From positions 124,001 to 188,000 of the forward strand of contig NZ_FXTA01000006.1 of NCBI RefSeq assembly GCF_900182645.1: 64,000 nt of DNA, written 5' to 3'. Origin of the DNA: Flavobacterium resistens (GTDB taxonomy: Bacteria; Bacteroidota; Bacteroidia; Flavobacteriales; Flavobacteriaceae). The first letter of the stretch is position 1; each line of letters starts with the position of its first letter. Both the position numbers and the translations under genes were made by a program. Below the pieces are notes generated by a model. It ran no database searches. It had not been told where the DNA came from and saw only the letters and a program-made list of their open reading frames with translations. Shown here one piece after another: positions 26,858 to 34,808 of this stretch.

Positions 26858-28957
26858 ATGAATAATATAAAAAATATAGGAATCGGTCTTTTATTAACGG
26901 CGGGGTTGTTTTTTACTTCGTGTTCGAAAGACTTTCTGGACGAAGAACAAACAAATGCATATTCGACAGCTTATTTTGATACACCTGAAGGTCTTCAGGC
27001 GCTAACAGTGTCTCTTTATGGTAATATTCGTTGGCATTTTGGTTTTGAATGGTCTTATGGAAATACACTTTATGGTACTGATGAGTTTACAAATGCAAAC
27101 GACCTTACCAATGAAATGTGGAATACCTACGACAATCGTTTTGGACCAGTAGGAGCTTCAACAGCAACAGGAGCAGCAAATGGAAATGCAACAAATCCAA
27201 ACGCGCTTTGGGATGAGATGTATTATGGTATTGCATCTTGTAATACGATTATCGCTAAAGCAGAAAAAGTAATTCCAGATGTAAAAATCAGAAATCGCTG
27301 TTTAGCTCATGCTTATTTTTTAAGAGGATATAACTATTACAGACTTGTTGCACAATACGGAGGTGTTGTTCTTCAGACTAAACCTATTGAAGGAGTTGTT
27401 CGTAACTATGAGCGTGCTTCAGAAGAGAAATGTTGGGAACAAGTAATATCTGATTTCCGTCAGGCTTACAGTCTTTTTGAAGGAGAAGTTTATACTTATG
27501 GAAAAGGAGTTACTTGGACAAAAGCAACTGCTGCACACTTTTTAGCAAAATCATTATTGTTCCGTTCTTCAGAGCGTAATGATGCTTGGAATGCTTCTTA
27601 CAAAGATGCTGACCTTAAGGAAGCAATCGATGCATGTTCATATGCAATTACAGCTCGTGGACCATTGACTCCTAATTACAGTGATTTATATGCAAACTGG
27701 ACAGGAATTGATTGTCCGAATGAGCAACTTAATGAAATTTTGATGGCTGCTGGTCATAATGGTGATGCAGCTACAGTTGGTCGTTTTGGAAACCGTACTT
27801 ATAGCTATTTTGCTCCTCAGTTTTCTAGTTTTTCTGGAGGATGGGTAAAACGTGGTGTTTGGATCGGAAGTATGGATTTTCAGCGTTGTCGTCCTACAGA
27901 ATACACATATGGAGTGTTTGATCACGTAAATGATGCTCGTATGTGGAAAACTTTCAGAACTGTTTACGGTGCTAATACTGTAATCACGCCTAATCCATCA
28001 GGAGTAAAAATTGGAGATCCGGCAATTGTTATGATTTTAAATACTAAAAATGACAATACATATGACGGTGCTAAATTTGGTGCGAGCGTTCAGGCTCCAA
28101 CTTGGACAGATGCAGCTGGTCGTTTACCAGAATGGAATACAAGACAAACAGCTACAAGTGGAACTTTAACAGCAAAAAAAGGTCAATATGTTCCTAACTC
28201 TTCTGTGTTGTACCAAAATGGAACTTACGTTGCCCCAACTTTCAAAAATCAGCCAATTTGTAACTTCTTCGCAGGTATCAATAAAACAGAAGATGGTTCA
28301 CGTACTGCTGAAAGAGGTGATGCGCACCGTGACGTAATTATGGCTCGTCTTGCTGAGACTTATTTAATACGTGCAGAATGTTATGTTCGTCTTAACCAGT
28401 ATGGAAATGCAATGCAGGATATCAACGTAGTAAGAGCTAGAGCACAATGGAAAGCTGGAGAAAACAGATCTTATTATAATGATGGTTCTCAGGCATTTAA
28501 AGTGAATCCTTTAAATACAGGAAGCTCAGCTACAAACTTTACGGCTTCTAATTTAGATATGAATACGTATTATTTATCTAATCCAACAGTTGCGGTTACA
28601 ACTGCAGCTTCAGATTTAAGATTAACTTCATTTCCTAATAATTTACCAGCTGAAGACGAAGCAGTTATTGCTAAAGTTGGAGCTACAACTGATAAAGAAC
28701 GTGCTATCAACTTCATTCTTAACGAGTCTACTCGTGAGCTTTTAGGAGAATGGCAGCGTTGGGAAACACTTTCTCGTACTGGAATGCTTATCAAGCGTGC
28801 AAAAGCATTTAATGCTGAAGCGGCTCCTAATATTAAAGTTGGTAAACACGAACTTCGTCCTATTCCTCAAACATTTATTGATGGATTACTAAACGATGAT
28901 GGTTCTAACTTATCAGCATCACAAAAAGCAGCTTGGCAGAATCCAGGTTACAATTAA
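26858..28957 (+). CDS. SusD-like surface glycan-binding lipoprotein 1
   Basis: RagB/SusD-family lipoprotein of 699 residues that caps the SusC barrel and binds glycan. The lipobox is FTSCSKDFLDEE. An upstream in-frame TTG at 26831 would lengthen the protein, but the ATG at 26858 gives a standard lipoprotein signal and is preferred. Family segments include HAYFLRGYNYYRLVAQYGGV (TPR-like helices) and the C-terminal NESTRELLGEWQRWETLSRTG. The gap from susC1 is about 40 bases, and a terminator follows at 28981. At about 700 residues it is longer than many SusD proteins. Confidence 0.94.
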   Translation: MNNIKNIGIGLLLTAGLFFTSCSKDFLDEEQTNAYSTAYFDTPEGLQALTVSLYGNIRWHFGFEWSYGNTLYGTDEFTNANDLTNEMWNTYDNRFGPVGASTATGAANGNATNPNALWDEMYYGIASCNTIIAKAEKVIPDVKIRNRCLAHAYFLRGYNYYRLVAQYGGVVLQTKPIEGVVRNYERASEEKCWEQVISDFRQAYSLFEGEVYTYGKGVTWTKATAAHFLAKSLLFRSSERNDAWNASYKDADLKEAIDACSYAITARGPLTPNYSDLYANWTGIDCPNEQLNEILMAAGHNGDAATVGRFGNRTYSYFAPQFSSFSGGWVKRGVWIGSMDFQRCRPTEYTYGVFDHVNDARMWKTFRTVYGANTVITPNPSGVKIGDPAIVMILNTKNDNTYDGAKFGASVQAPTWTDAAGRLPEWNTRQTATSGTLTAKKGQYVPNSSVLYQNGTYVAPTFKNQPICNFFAGINKTEDGSRTAERGDAHRDVIMARLAETYLIRAECYVRLNQYGNAMQDINVVRARAQWKAGENRSYYNDGSQAFKVNPLNTGSSATNFTASNLDMNTYYLSNPTVAVTTAASDLRLTSFPNNLPAEDEAVIAKVGATTDKERAINFILNESTRELLGEWQRWETLSRTGMLIKRAKAFNAEAAPNIKVGKHELRPIPQTFIDGLLNDDGSNLSASQKAAWQNPGYN

Positions 28958-28980
28958 ACTTTTTTTAATTTTTGTTTTTG

Positions 28981-29012
28981 AAAACCGTCTCATTTTTGAG
29001 ACGGTTTTTTTT
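28981..29012 (+). terminator. Terminator of the susC1-susD1 cassette
   Basis: Perfect 12-bp stem AAAACCGTCTCA with TGAGACGGTTTT, 4-base loop and eight T residues. The stem closely resembles the terminator of the second cassette at 34527. Confidence 0.9.
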
Positions 29013-29332
29013 GGTTTAAACTGAAATTTTAGTTGCTAACTAAACGTAAAAGACGTTTGGAAAAGCATTTGTTCAAACAAAAAAATGCAATCGATTACAT
29101 TTTTTTGTTTGAAATTATCATAATTTTCGCATATTTGTTTTTTATTAGATAAAAAATTTTGAATAAAATTACAGTATGTGAAAAAAAAATATTGTTTAAT
29201 TCACATATTCGCATTTAGAAGTTTTTTCCTTAATTCCCTTTGAAAATCAAGGGTTTGAAGGATTTTATGGTTAAAAAAATCTTAAATTGAACTTGTAAAA
29301 CTCTGTAAATTAGAACGGTACTAAATTACTTT
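29013..29332. other. Upstream region of susC2 with LacI-type site
   Basis: About 320 bp of very A+T-rich sequence between the first cassette terminator and the susC2 operator. It holds one recognisable site, the LacI-type palindrome at 29086-29099. No ORF of note is seen. Confidence 0.5.
29086..29099. promoter_or_regulatory. LacI-type operator upstream of susC2
   Basis: TGCAATCGATTACA matches the perfect palindrome TGTAATCGATTACA in 13 of 14 positions. It lies about 270 bp upstream of the susC2 -7 element, too far for simple promoter blockage. Either it serves another promoter, acts by looping or activation, or is a relic. Confidence 0.55.
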
Positions 29333-29378
29333 ACAGGACACTACAGGACAGTACGAAATTAACTTCTAAATAAATTTG
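29333..29378 (+). promoter_or_regulatory. Tandem-repeat operator and promoter of susC2
   Basis: ACAGGACACT (29333-29342) and ACAGGACAGT (29343-29352), an 18-bp gap, then a perfect -7 element TAAATTTG (29371-29378). Spacing is identical to susC1. The leader CTAATTAATTAACCAAAT is shared by both transporters. Confidence 0.8.
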
Positions 29379-29410
29379 AGTAACTAATTAATTAACCAAA
29401 TTTAACTTTT

Positions 29411-32400
29411 ATGAAAAACAAATTAAATGTGCTGCTGCTGATAGCCATGATTGCATTATTCCATGCATCTGGTTACGCGCAGAACAAAGTAGTCAAAGGT
29501 ACTATTAAAGACGCTGCAGGATTGCCAATTCCGGGTGCCAATGTACTCATCAAAGGAAGCCAGAATGGAGTAAGTACGGATCTGGATGGTAGTTACTCTA
29601 TTAATGCAGCTTCTGGAAATGTTCTTGTTTACAGCTTTATTGGCTTTAAAAAACAAGAAATCACGGTAGGCGCCGCAAGTGTTTACAATGTTGTACTTAA
29701 AGAAGATGACAATTCTCTTGAGGAGGTAGTTGTAGTAGGTTATGGTACAAAAAAGAAAAAGGATCTTACCGGATCAATTGTGAGTGTAAATGCCGAAGAA
29801 ATCGCGTCAAGACCGGTAGTTAATGCCGTACAGGCTATGCAGGGAAAAGCTGCGGGTGTAGATGTTTCTTCAAATGAGCGTCCAGGAAGTGTGGGAAATA
29901 TTACCATTCGTGGAGCTCGTTCTATTTCTGCCTCAAATGCACCGCTTTATGTAGTTGATGGAATTCCTTTAAATTCAAGATTGGTTACTGATGCTTCAAC
30001 AGGTAAAATTAGTGTTGATGCTAATTCTGGAGGTATCGACTTCTTAAATCCAACTGATATTGAAACAATCGACGTTTTAAAAGATGCTTCTGCAACGGCT
30101 ATTTATGGTTCTCGTGGTGCGAATGGAGTTATCATTGTTACGACAAAAAAAGGTAAAAACGGAAAATTTACGTTGAATTATGATACTTCTCTTATGACAG
30201 AAACGATTCACGAAAATGCTCCAATGATGTCTGCAGGAGAATATATTGAATTCCGCCGTTGGGGAAGATATTATTCTAATCCATCTGCTTTTCCAAAAGG
30301 AGATGCACCTACAATAGAAAATGATAAGTTAATTTTCCTTGCTTCTGCTGACCCTGCTGCATGGGCAAACATCGAGAAAGGATGGGCTGGCGGAACTTGG
30401 GATGGTTCTAAAGTTGCGACTACAGACTGGACAAAATTTGTAACCCGTACCGGAATCACACAACAGCATACTATTGGTGTAAGCGGTGGAACTGAAAAAA
30501 TGAAAGGTTACGGTTCTTTTGGATATTTAGATAACACAGGAACTTTATTTGGACAAAGTTATGTGCGTTACAGCGGAACTGCCAATGTTGATATTACACC
30601 AACAAAATGGTTTTCTATGGGTGTGAGTCTTAATACAAGTTATGGTATAAATGAATATGGGCAATCAAACGTAGGTAGAACTGCCGTTACAAGTTCAACA
30701 GGAATTTATGCAACAGCACGTACAAACCTTCCTTATGCAGTTCCTTATGATCTAAACGGAAACCGAATTGACAGTCCAGGTGGAGATTCAACTATCAGAA
30801 CTCCTGTTGATGAATATAAATTGTCTCAAGATCAGCGTATAACTTTGCGTGCTTTTGGTAGTTTGTATGCTCAGTTTGATTTAGGAGCAATTTCTTCAAA
30901 ACTTGACGGTTTAAAATACCGTATCAATTTTGGTCCTGATCTTACATCATTCCGTGATGGTGTTTATTTGGATGGTAAATCGGCTATTCGTTCAGGAACT
31001 AGTTTTGCTTCTCTAGCTAAAGAACAAACAATTTCATATACATTAGACAATTTGATTTTTTACAATAAAACATTTGGAAATCACAGTTTTGGCGGAACAT
31101 TGTTAATGAGTCAGACAGAATATCATAATGAAAACAGCTCAATGTCTGCAAATGATATTAAAAACCCAGAAAACAAATGGAACGCTTTAAATCCTGCTAA
31201 TGTTACACTTGCTGGTTATTCTTCGGGTTTGACTGATACAGGTTTATTGTCTTACATGGGAAGGGTAAATTATTCGTATGCTGATAAATATTTATTCACA
31301 GCTTCAGGACGTTATGATGGGGCTTCTCAATTGGCTTCAGAAAACAGATGGGCATTTTTCCCGAGTGCGTCTGCAGCATGGGTTATCAACAAAGAAAAAT
31401 TCTTAGAAAATGTTTCCTGGGTTAACCAATTAAAAATGAGAGTTGGTTATGGAGTTACTGGAAATGCTGCTGTTCCGGCATACGCAACCCAGCCGCCATT
31501 AATTGGTATTGTTTATCCTAATGGATCTGGTGTTGTAAACAATACATCTTTAGGAAATGTTGATTTAGGATGGGAACAAACGGCTCAGTTTAACTACGGT
31601 ATTGATTTCGCATTGTTTGGCAATAGAGTTTCTGGTGCTTTAGATTATTTTACAAGTAGAACAACCGACTTATTATTAAAAAGCAGTGTGCCAACGGTTA
31701 TCGGGGTTAAAGATACTTACCAAAACGTTGGAGAAACAGAAGGAAAAGGTGTCGAACTTACTTTGACTACTGTAAACGTTACAAGTAAAGATTTTGAGTG
31801 GACAACTAATATTAGTGCTTCTTACCAGCAAAATAAAATTGTATCGCTTCAAAACGGAAAATTTGACGATATCAACAACAATTTATTTATTGGAGATTCT
31901 CAAAACGTAATTTATGGTTTCGAATCAAACGGAATCTGGAAACCTGAAGATGCAGCCGAAATGGCAAAATTTAATGCAGCAGCAGGTTCAAACATTTTCT
32001 CTTTTGGTAATGCAAGACCAGTTGATCAAAATGGTGATTATAAAATTGATGCAAATAATGACCGTGTAATTATTGGTTCAAAAGATCCAAAATATATCTT
32101 GGGTATGACAAATACTTTCAGCTACAAAAATTTTGAATTATCATTCTTTGTATATGGACGTATGGGGTATTTATATGATACTTTAGGTGAAAATGAAGGA
32201 GCAAAAGGAAGCCAGAGATCAATTAATTATTATACGGATAACAATACAAATGCAGAATATCAAAAACCTATTTATTCTGCAGGTACAGGAGATCCTTATT
32301 ATCCAATTTTAGGATATCGTAATGGTTCATTTTTGAAAATGCGAAATATTTCTCTAGGATATCATTTCGATAAAGAATTAGTGCAGAGCCTTGGACTTTC

Positions 32401-32530
32401 TAAATTGAGAATTTATTGTCAGGCTACTAATCCGGGTATGATTTTTACAAAAGTAAAATGGACTGATTTGGATACGCAGACAACGGCTTCAAACAGAGGT
32501 ATAACTTTAGGGTTAAATGTAGAATTCTAA
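29411..32530 (+). CDS. SusC-like TonB-dependent outer-membrane transporter 2
   Basis: A 1039-residue SusC paralogue of the protein at 23661, with the same order of signal peptide, carboxypeptidase-D-like domain (KGTIKDAAGLPIPGANVLIK), EVVVVGYGT, plug with DASATAIYGSRGANGV, and barrel ending GLNVEF. The first 50 residues are close to identical to transporter 1, whereas the barrel has diverged, including an insertion after VDGIPLNSR, so the two probably handle different oligosaccharides. Its promoter region has both operator types of the locus. SusD2 follows after 19 bases. Confidence 0.95.
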   Translation: MKNKLNVLLLIAMIALFHASGYAQNKVVKGTIKDAAGLPIPGANVLIKGSQNGVSTDLDGSYSINAASGNVLVYSFIGFKKQEITVGAASVYNVVLKEDDNSLEEVVVVGYGTKKKKDLTGSIVSVNAEEIASRPVVNAVQAMQGKAAGVDVSSNERPGSVGNITIRGARSISASNAPLYVVDGIPLNSRLVTDASTGKISVDANSGGIDFLNPTDIETIDVLKDASATAIYGSRGANGVIIVTTKKGKNGKFTLNYDTSLMTETIHENAPMMSAGEYIEFRRWGRYYSNPSAFPKGDAPTIENDKLIFLASADPAAWANIEKGWAGGTWDGSKVATTDWTKFVTRTGITQQHTIGVSGGTEKMKGYGSFGYLDNTGTLFGQSYVRYSGTANVDITPTKWFSMGVSLNTSYGINEYGQSNVGRTAVTSSTGIYATARTNLPYAVPYDLNGNRIDSPGGDSTIRTPVDEYKLSQDQRITLRAFGSLYAQFDLGAISSKLDGLKYRINFGPDLTSFRDGVYLDGKSAIRSGTSFASLAKEQTISYTLDNLIFYNKTFGNHSFGGTLLMSQTEYHNENSSMSANDIKNPENKWNALNPANVTLAGYSSGLTDTGLLSYMGRVNYSYADKYLFTASGRYDGASQLASENRWAFFPSASAAWVINKEKFLENVSWVNQLKMRVGYGVTGNAAVPAYATQPPLIGIVYPNGSGVVNNTSLGNVDLGWEQTAQFNYGIDFALFGNRVSGALDYFTSRTTDLLLKSSVPTVIGVKDTYQNVGETEGKGVELTLTTVNVTSKDFEWTTNISASYQQNKIVSLQNGKFDDINNNLFIGDSQNVIYGFESNGIWKPEDAAEMAKFNAAAGSNIFSFGNARPVDQNGDYKIDANNDRVIIGSKDPKYILGMTNTFSYKNFELSFFVYGRMGYLYDTLGENEGAKGSQRSINYYTDNNTNAEYQKPIYSAGTGDPYYPILGYRNGSFLKMRNISLGYHFDKELVQSLGLSKLRIYCQATNPGMIFTKVKWTDLDTQTTASNRGITLGLNVEF

Positions 32531-32549
32531 ATAATTAAAAAACATCATT

Positions 32550-34493
32550 ATGAAAAATTATAAAAAACTATATATCAACTTAATGCTTGTTGCAGCGCTG
32601 ACTTTGGGAAGTTCTTGCAGCAAAGATTTTCTTGACGAAGAGCTGACAACGGCTTACAGTTCAGATTATTATAAAACCGAGGCTGGAATTCAGGCATTGG
32701 CAGTCGGAACTTATTATCAGGTATTTGCCGCAGAATTTCAAGGTGAAGTACCGCTTACTGCAACAGAATCTGGAACTGATGAATTTCATGCTGGAGGTGA
32801 CCCTTCAAACTGGATTTGGAATTCTTATTCTTCTGGTTTTAAGGCTTTCGTGACGGTTTCTAATGCGAATACTGTTGCAGCAAATACACACTGGGATAAT
32901 TTATATATCGGAATTGGTAATGCAAATCAACTTATTGAATCGGCTACAAATATCGTTTCATCAAATGATGCCATCAAAAAAACGGCTTTGGGCGAAGGTT
33001 ACTTTTTAAGAGCTTTTAGTTATCTGCAATTAGTAAGTCAATATGGCGCTGTTCCTTTAAAATTAAAAACAAGTTCTACTGTTGAATTAGAATTTACAAG
33101 AGCCGCTCCACAAGAAGTTTTAGCTCAGGTTATTGCTGATTTTACTCAGGCTTATAATTTATTAGGAAATGCTGGTGCTCCTGCAAAAATCACTAAAGAT
33201 GCTGCGGCTCATTATTTGGCAAAAGCATATTTAACTCGTGCTAGCGAAATTAACGACAGCTGGAATGGAACTACAAAAACTGCCGATTTGCAGCAAGTTG
33301 TAGCTTTATCTGATGAGGTAATTTCGCGTCACCCATTAGCAGCTAATTATGATAATTTATGGTCATACACAACTGCTGATGGTGCTAACGAAAAACTTCC
33401 GGAGTTAATTTTATCTGCACAGTTCAATGCGAGTACATTAACAACTGGAGGAAATCAGCAGCATTTATATTTCCTTTCTACTTACGACCAATTGCCCCAA
33501 ATGAAGCGTAACCTTGCCGGCGGAAGACCTTTTAGCCGTTTGGCCCCAACTTATTTTGTATATGATGCTTTTGATCATGTAAATGATTCTCGTTTCTGGA
33601 AAAGTTTCCAAACAAAAAGTATTGTCAATAATGCATCAGGAGCTGTTTATAAAAATGGTGATTTAGGTATTATGTATGTTGTAAATACAGCTGCAGATAC
33701 TCGTTTTGCTAAAACTAAAAATACAGATGTCATTATTTATCCAAAAACAGGAAAAACAATTCCGAGTGTATATGTGGCTTACGCTGCAGATAAAGTGGGT
33801 TTAATGGCCGATGTGAGATTTCCTTCTTTAAGTAAATATATGGATGGAAACAGAATCGATTTGAGTAATATTAAAGGATCTCGTGATATTACATTGGCGC
33901 GTTCTGGTGAAACTTATTTAATGGCTGCAGAAGCAAAAATCCGTTTAGCAAAAGCCGGCGGAGCTACATTTGCAGATGCATTGCCTTACATTAATGCGGT
34001 TCGTGCCCGTGCTGCTTACAAAGCTGGAGAAAATCGTGCAGCTTACGCCGATGGTTCAGCGGCTTACACAACTACAGGTCAGGCAGGAATTCCTATTTCA
34101 TATATTCCTGAAAACTCGTATTATGAGTCAAATAATATTGCGGTTGCAACAACTGCAACAAACTTAGCAATTAGTAGTGTTACTGCATTGCCAGCAGAAG
34201 ATATGGCTGTAATTGCAAAATTAGGATACGGAACTGATTATGACAGAATGTTGTGTTTAGTACTTAATGAGCGTACTAGAGAATTGTGCGGAGAATTTCA
34301 CCGTTGGGAAGATTTAAGCCGAACTAAAACATTAGTTGCCAGAGCAAAAGCGTATAATATTGAAGCTGCGGCAAATATTCAGGAATACCATAATTTGCGA
34401 CCAATTCCGCAGACTTTCCTTGATGGTGTTTACGCAAGCGGAAAACCTTTGACTGCAGAACAAAAAGCCGCTATGCAGAATCCAGGGTATTAA
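32550..34493 (+). CDS. SusD-like surface glycan-binding lipoprotein 2
   Basis: A 647-residue RagB/SusD-family lipoprotein. The signal sequence ends at the lipobox GSSCSKDFLDEE, directly comparable to SCSKDFLDEE of SusD1. Helical repeats include GEGYFLRAFSYLQLVSQYG, and the C-terminal family block is NERTRELCGEFHRWEDLSRT. It forms the lid and binding partner of SusC2. It is about 50 residues shorter than SusD1 and diverged in the central region, again consistent with separate ligand preference. A terminator follows at 34527. Confidence 0.94.
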   Translation: MKNYKKLYINLMLVAALTLGSSCSKDFLDEELTTAYSSDYYKTEAGIQALAVGTYYQVFAAEFQGEVPLTATESGTDEFHAGGDPSNWIWNSYSSGFKAFVTVSNANTVAANTHWDNLYIGIGNANQLIESATNIVSSNDAIKKTALGEGYFLRAFSYLQLVSQYGAVPLKLKTSSTVELEFTRAAPQEVLAQVIADFTQAYNLLGNAGAPAKITKDAAAHYLAKAYLTRASEINDSWNGTTKTADLQQVVALSDEVISRHPLAANYDNLWSYTTADGANEKLPELILSAQFNASTLTTGGNQQHLYFLSTYDQLPQMKRNLAGGRPFSRLAPTYFVYDAFDHVNDSRFWKSFQTKSIVNNASGAVYKNGDLGIMYVVNTAADTRFAKTKNTDVIIYPKTGKTIPSVYVAYAADKVGLMADVRFPSLSKYMDGNRIDLSNIKGSRDITLARSGETYLMAAEAKIRLAKAGGATFADALPYINAVRARAAYKAGENRAAYADGSAAYTTTGQAGIPISYIPENSYYESNNIAVATTATNLAISSVTALPAEDMAVIAKLGYGTDYDRMLCLVLNERTRELCGEFHRWEDLSRTKTLVARAKAYNIEAAANIQEYHNLRPIPQTFLDGVYASGKPLTAEQKAAMQNPGY

Positions 34494-34526
34494 TATCAAA
34501 CTTATTTTTTGGTTTTTTATGTTAGG

Positions 34527-34557
34527 AACCGTCTCAATTTTTGAGGCGGTTTTTTTT
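34527..34557 (+). terminator. Terminator of the susC2-susD2 cassette
   Basis: Stem AACCGTCTCA with TGAGGCGGTT (one G-U pair in RNA) and a run of eight T residues. Its sequence is related to the terminator at 28981, so the duplicated unit includes the terminator. Confidence 0.88.
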
Positions 34558-34565
34558 ATTATATA

Positions 34566-34611
34566 GCAGGGTACAACAGGATAGTTTTCAGTTATTTAAT
34601 ATTTAAATTTG
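34566..34611 (+). promoter_or_regulatory. Tandem-repeat operator and promoter without a gene behind it
   Basis: GCAGGGTACA and ACAGGATAGT (34566-34585), an 18-bp gap, and a perfect -7 element TAAATTTG (34604-34611). The architecture is that of the susC promoters, but the next 100 bp contain a terminator rather than a gene. Confidence 0.72.
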
Positions 34612-34617
34612 ATTATC

Positions 34618-34712
34618 ATTTTAAGGATATTGGTTTTCGTTAATATGGTAATGGTAAAATTAAGTGGTTTTGATTTTACGAAGGCAGTAACTTCTTGTTG
34701 CTGCCTTTTTTG
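34618..34712 (+). ncRNA. Candidate small RNA, about 95 nt
   Basis: Predicted from a promoter with a perfect -7 element at 34604-34611 and a strong intrinsic terminator at 34681-34712. The interval has no convincing coding region: the only ATG-initiated frame (MVMVKLSGFDFTKAV and on) runs through the terminator stem and is rich in Cys and Phe. The start is estimated at about 7 bases after the -7 element. An operator of the same type as those before both susC genes means it should be made when the transporters are induced. Targets are unknown. Alternatively it is an upstream attenuated leader of the esterase gene at 34809, which however has its own operator and promoter. Confidence 0.5.
34681..34712 (+). 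terminator. Terminator of the candidate small RNA
   Basis: Eleven-bp stem AAGGCAGTAAC with GTTGCTGCCTT (one G-U pair in RNA), 5-base loop, then TTTTGTTTTTT. It lies before the next operator at 34735, so it separates two promoters of the same type. Confidence 0.85.
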
Positions 34713-34734
34713 TTTTTTATATTTCTGAACCAAA

Positions 34735-34780
34735 ACAGGGAAGCACAGGATACCGATATCGTTTTAGTGCTTTATCTTTA
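34735..34780 (+). promoter_or_regulatory. Tandem-repeat operator and promoter of the large rightward operon
   Basis: ACAGGGAAGC and ACAGGATACC (34735-34754), an 18-bp gap, and TATCTTTA (34773-34780), one mismatch to TAnnTTTG. The predicted leader to the ATG at 34809 is about 22 bases. Confidence 0.7.
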
Positions 34781-34808
34781 AAGTTTTAGTACTAAAATTA
34801 TATTCCGA

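Noticed and set aside
34658..34670. Base pairing of the candidate small RNA with 4535-4547
   Set aside because: A 13-nt complement in A+T-rich DNA over a 64-kb search space is not far from chance. Kept only as a weak hint, not as a target call.
34645..34728. 27-codon frame MVMVKLSGFDF and on in the candidate small-RNA interval
   Set aside because: It reads through the terminator stem and T-run and ends in a Cys/Phe-rich tail, so it is not a plausible peptide. The interval is better explained as non-coding.
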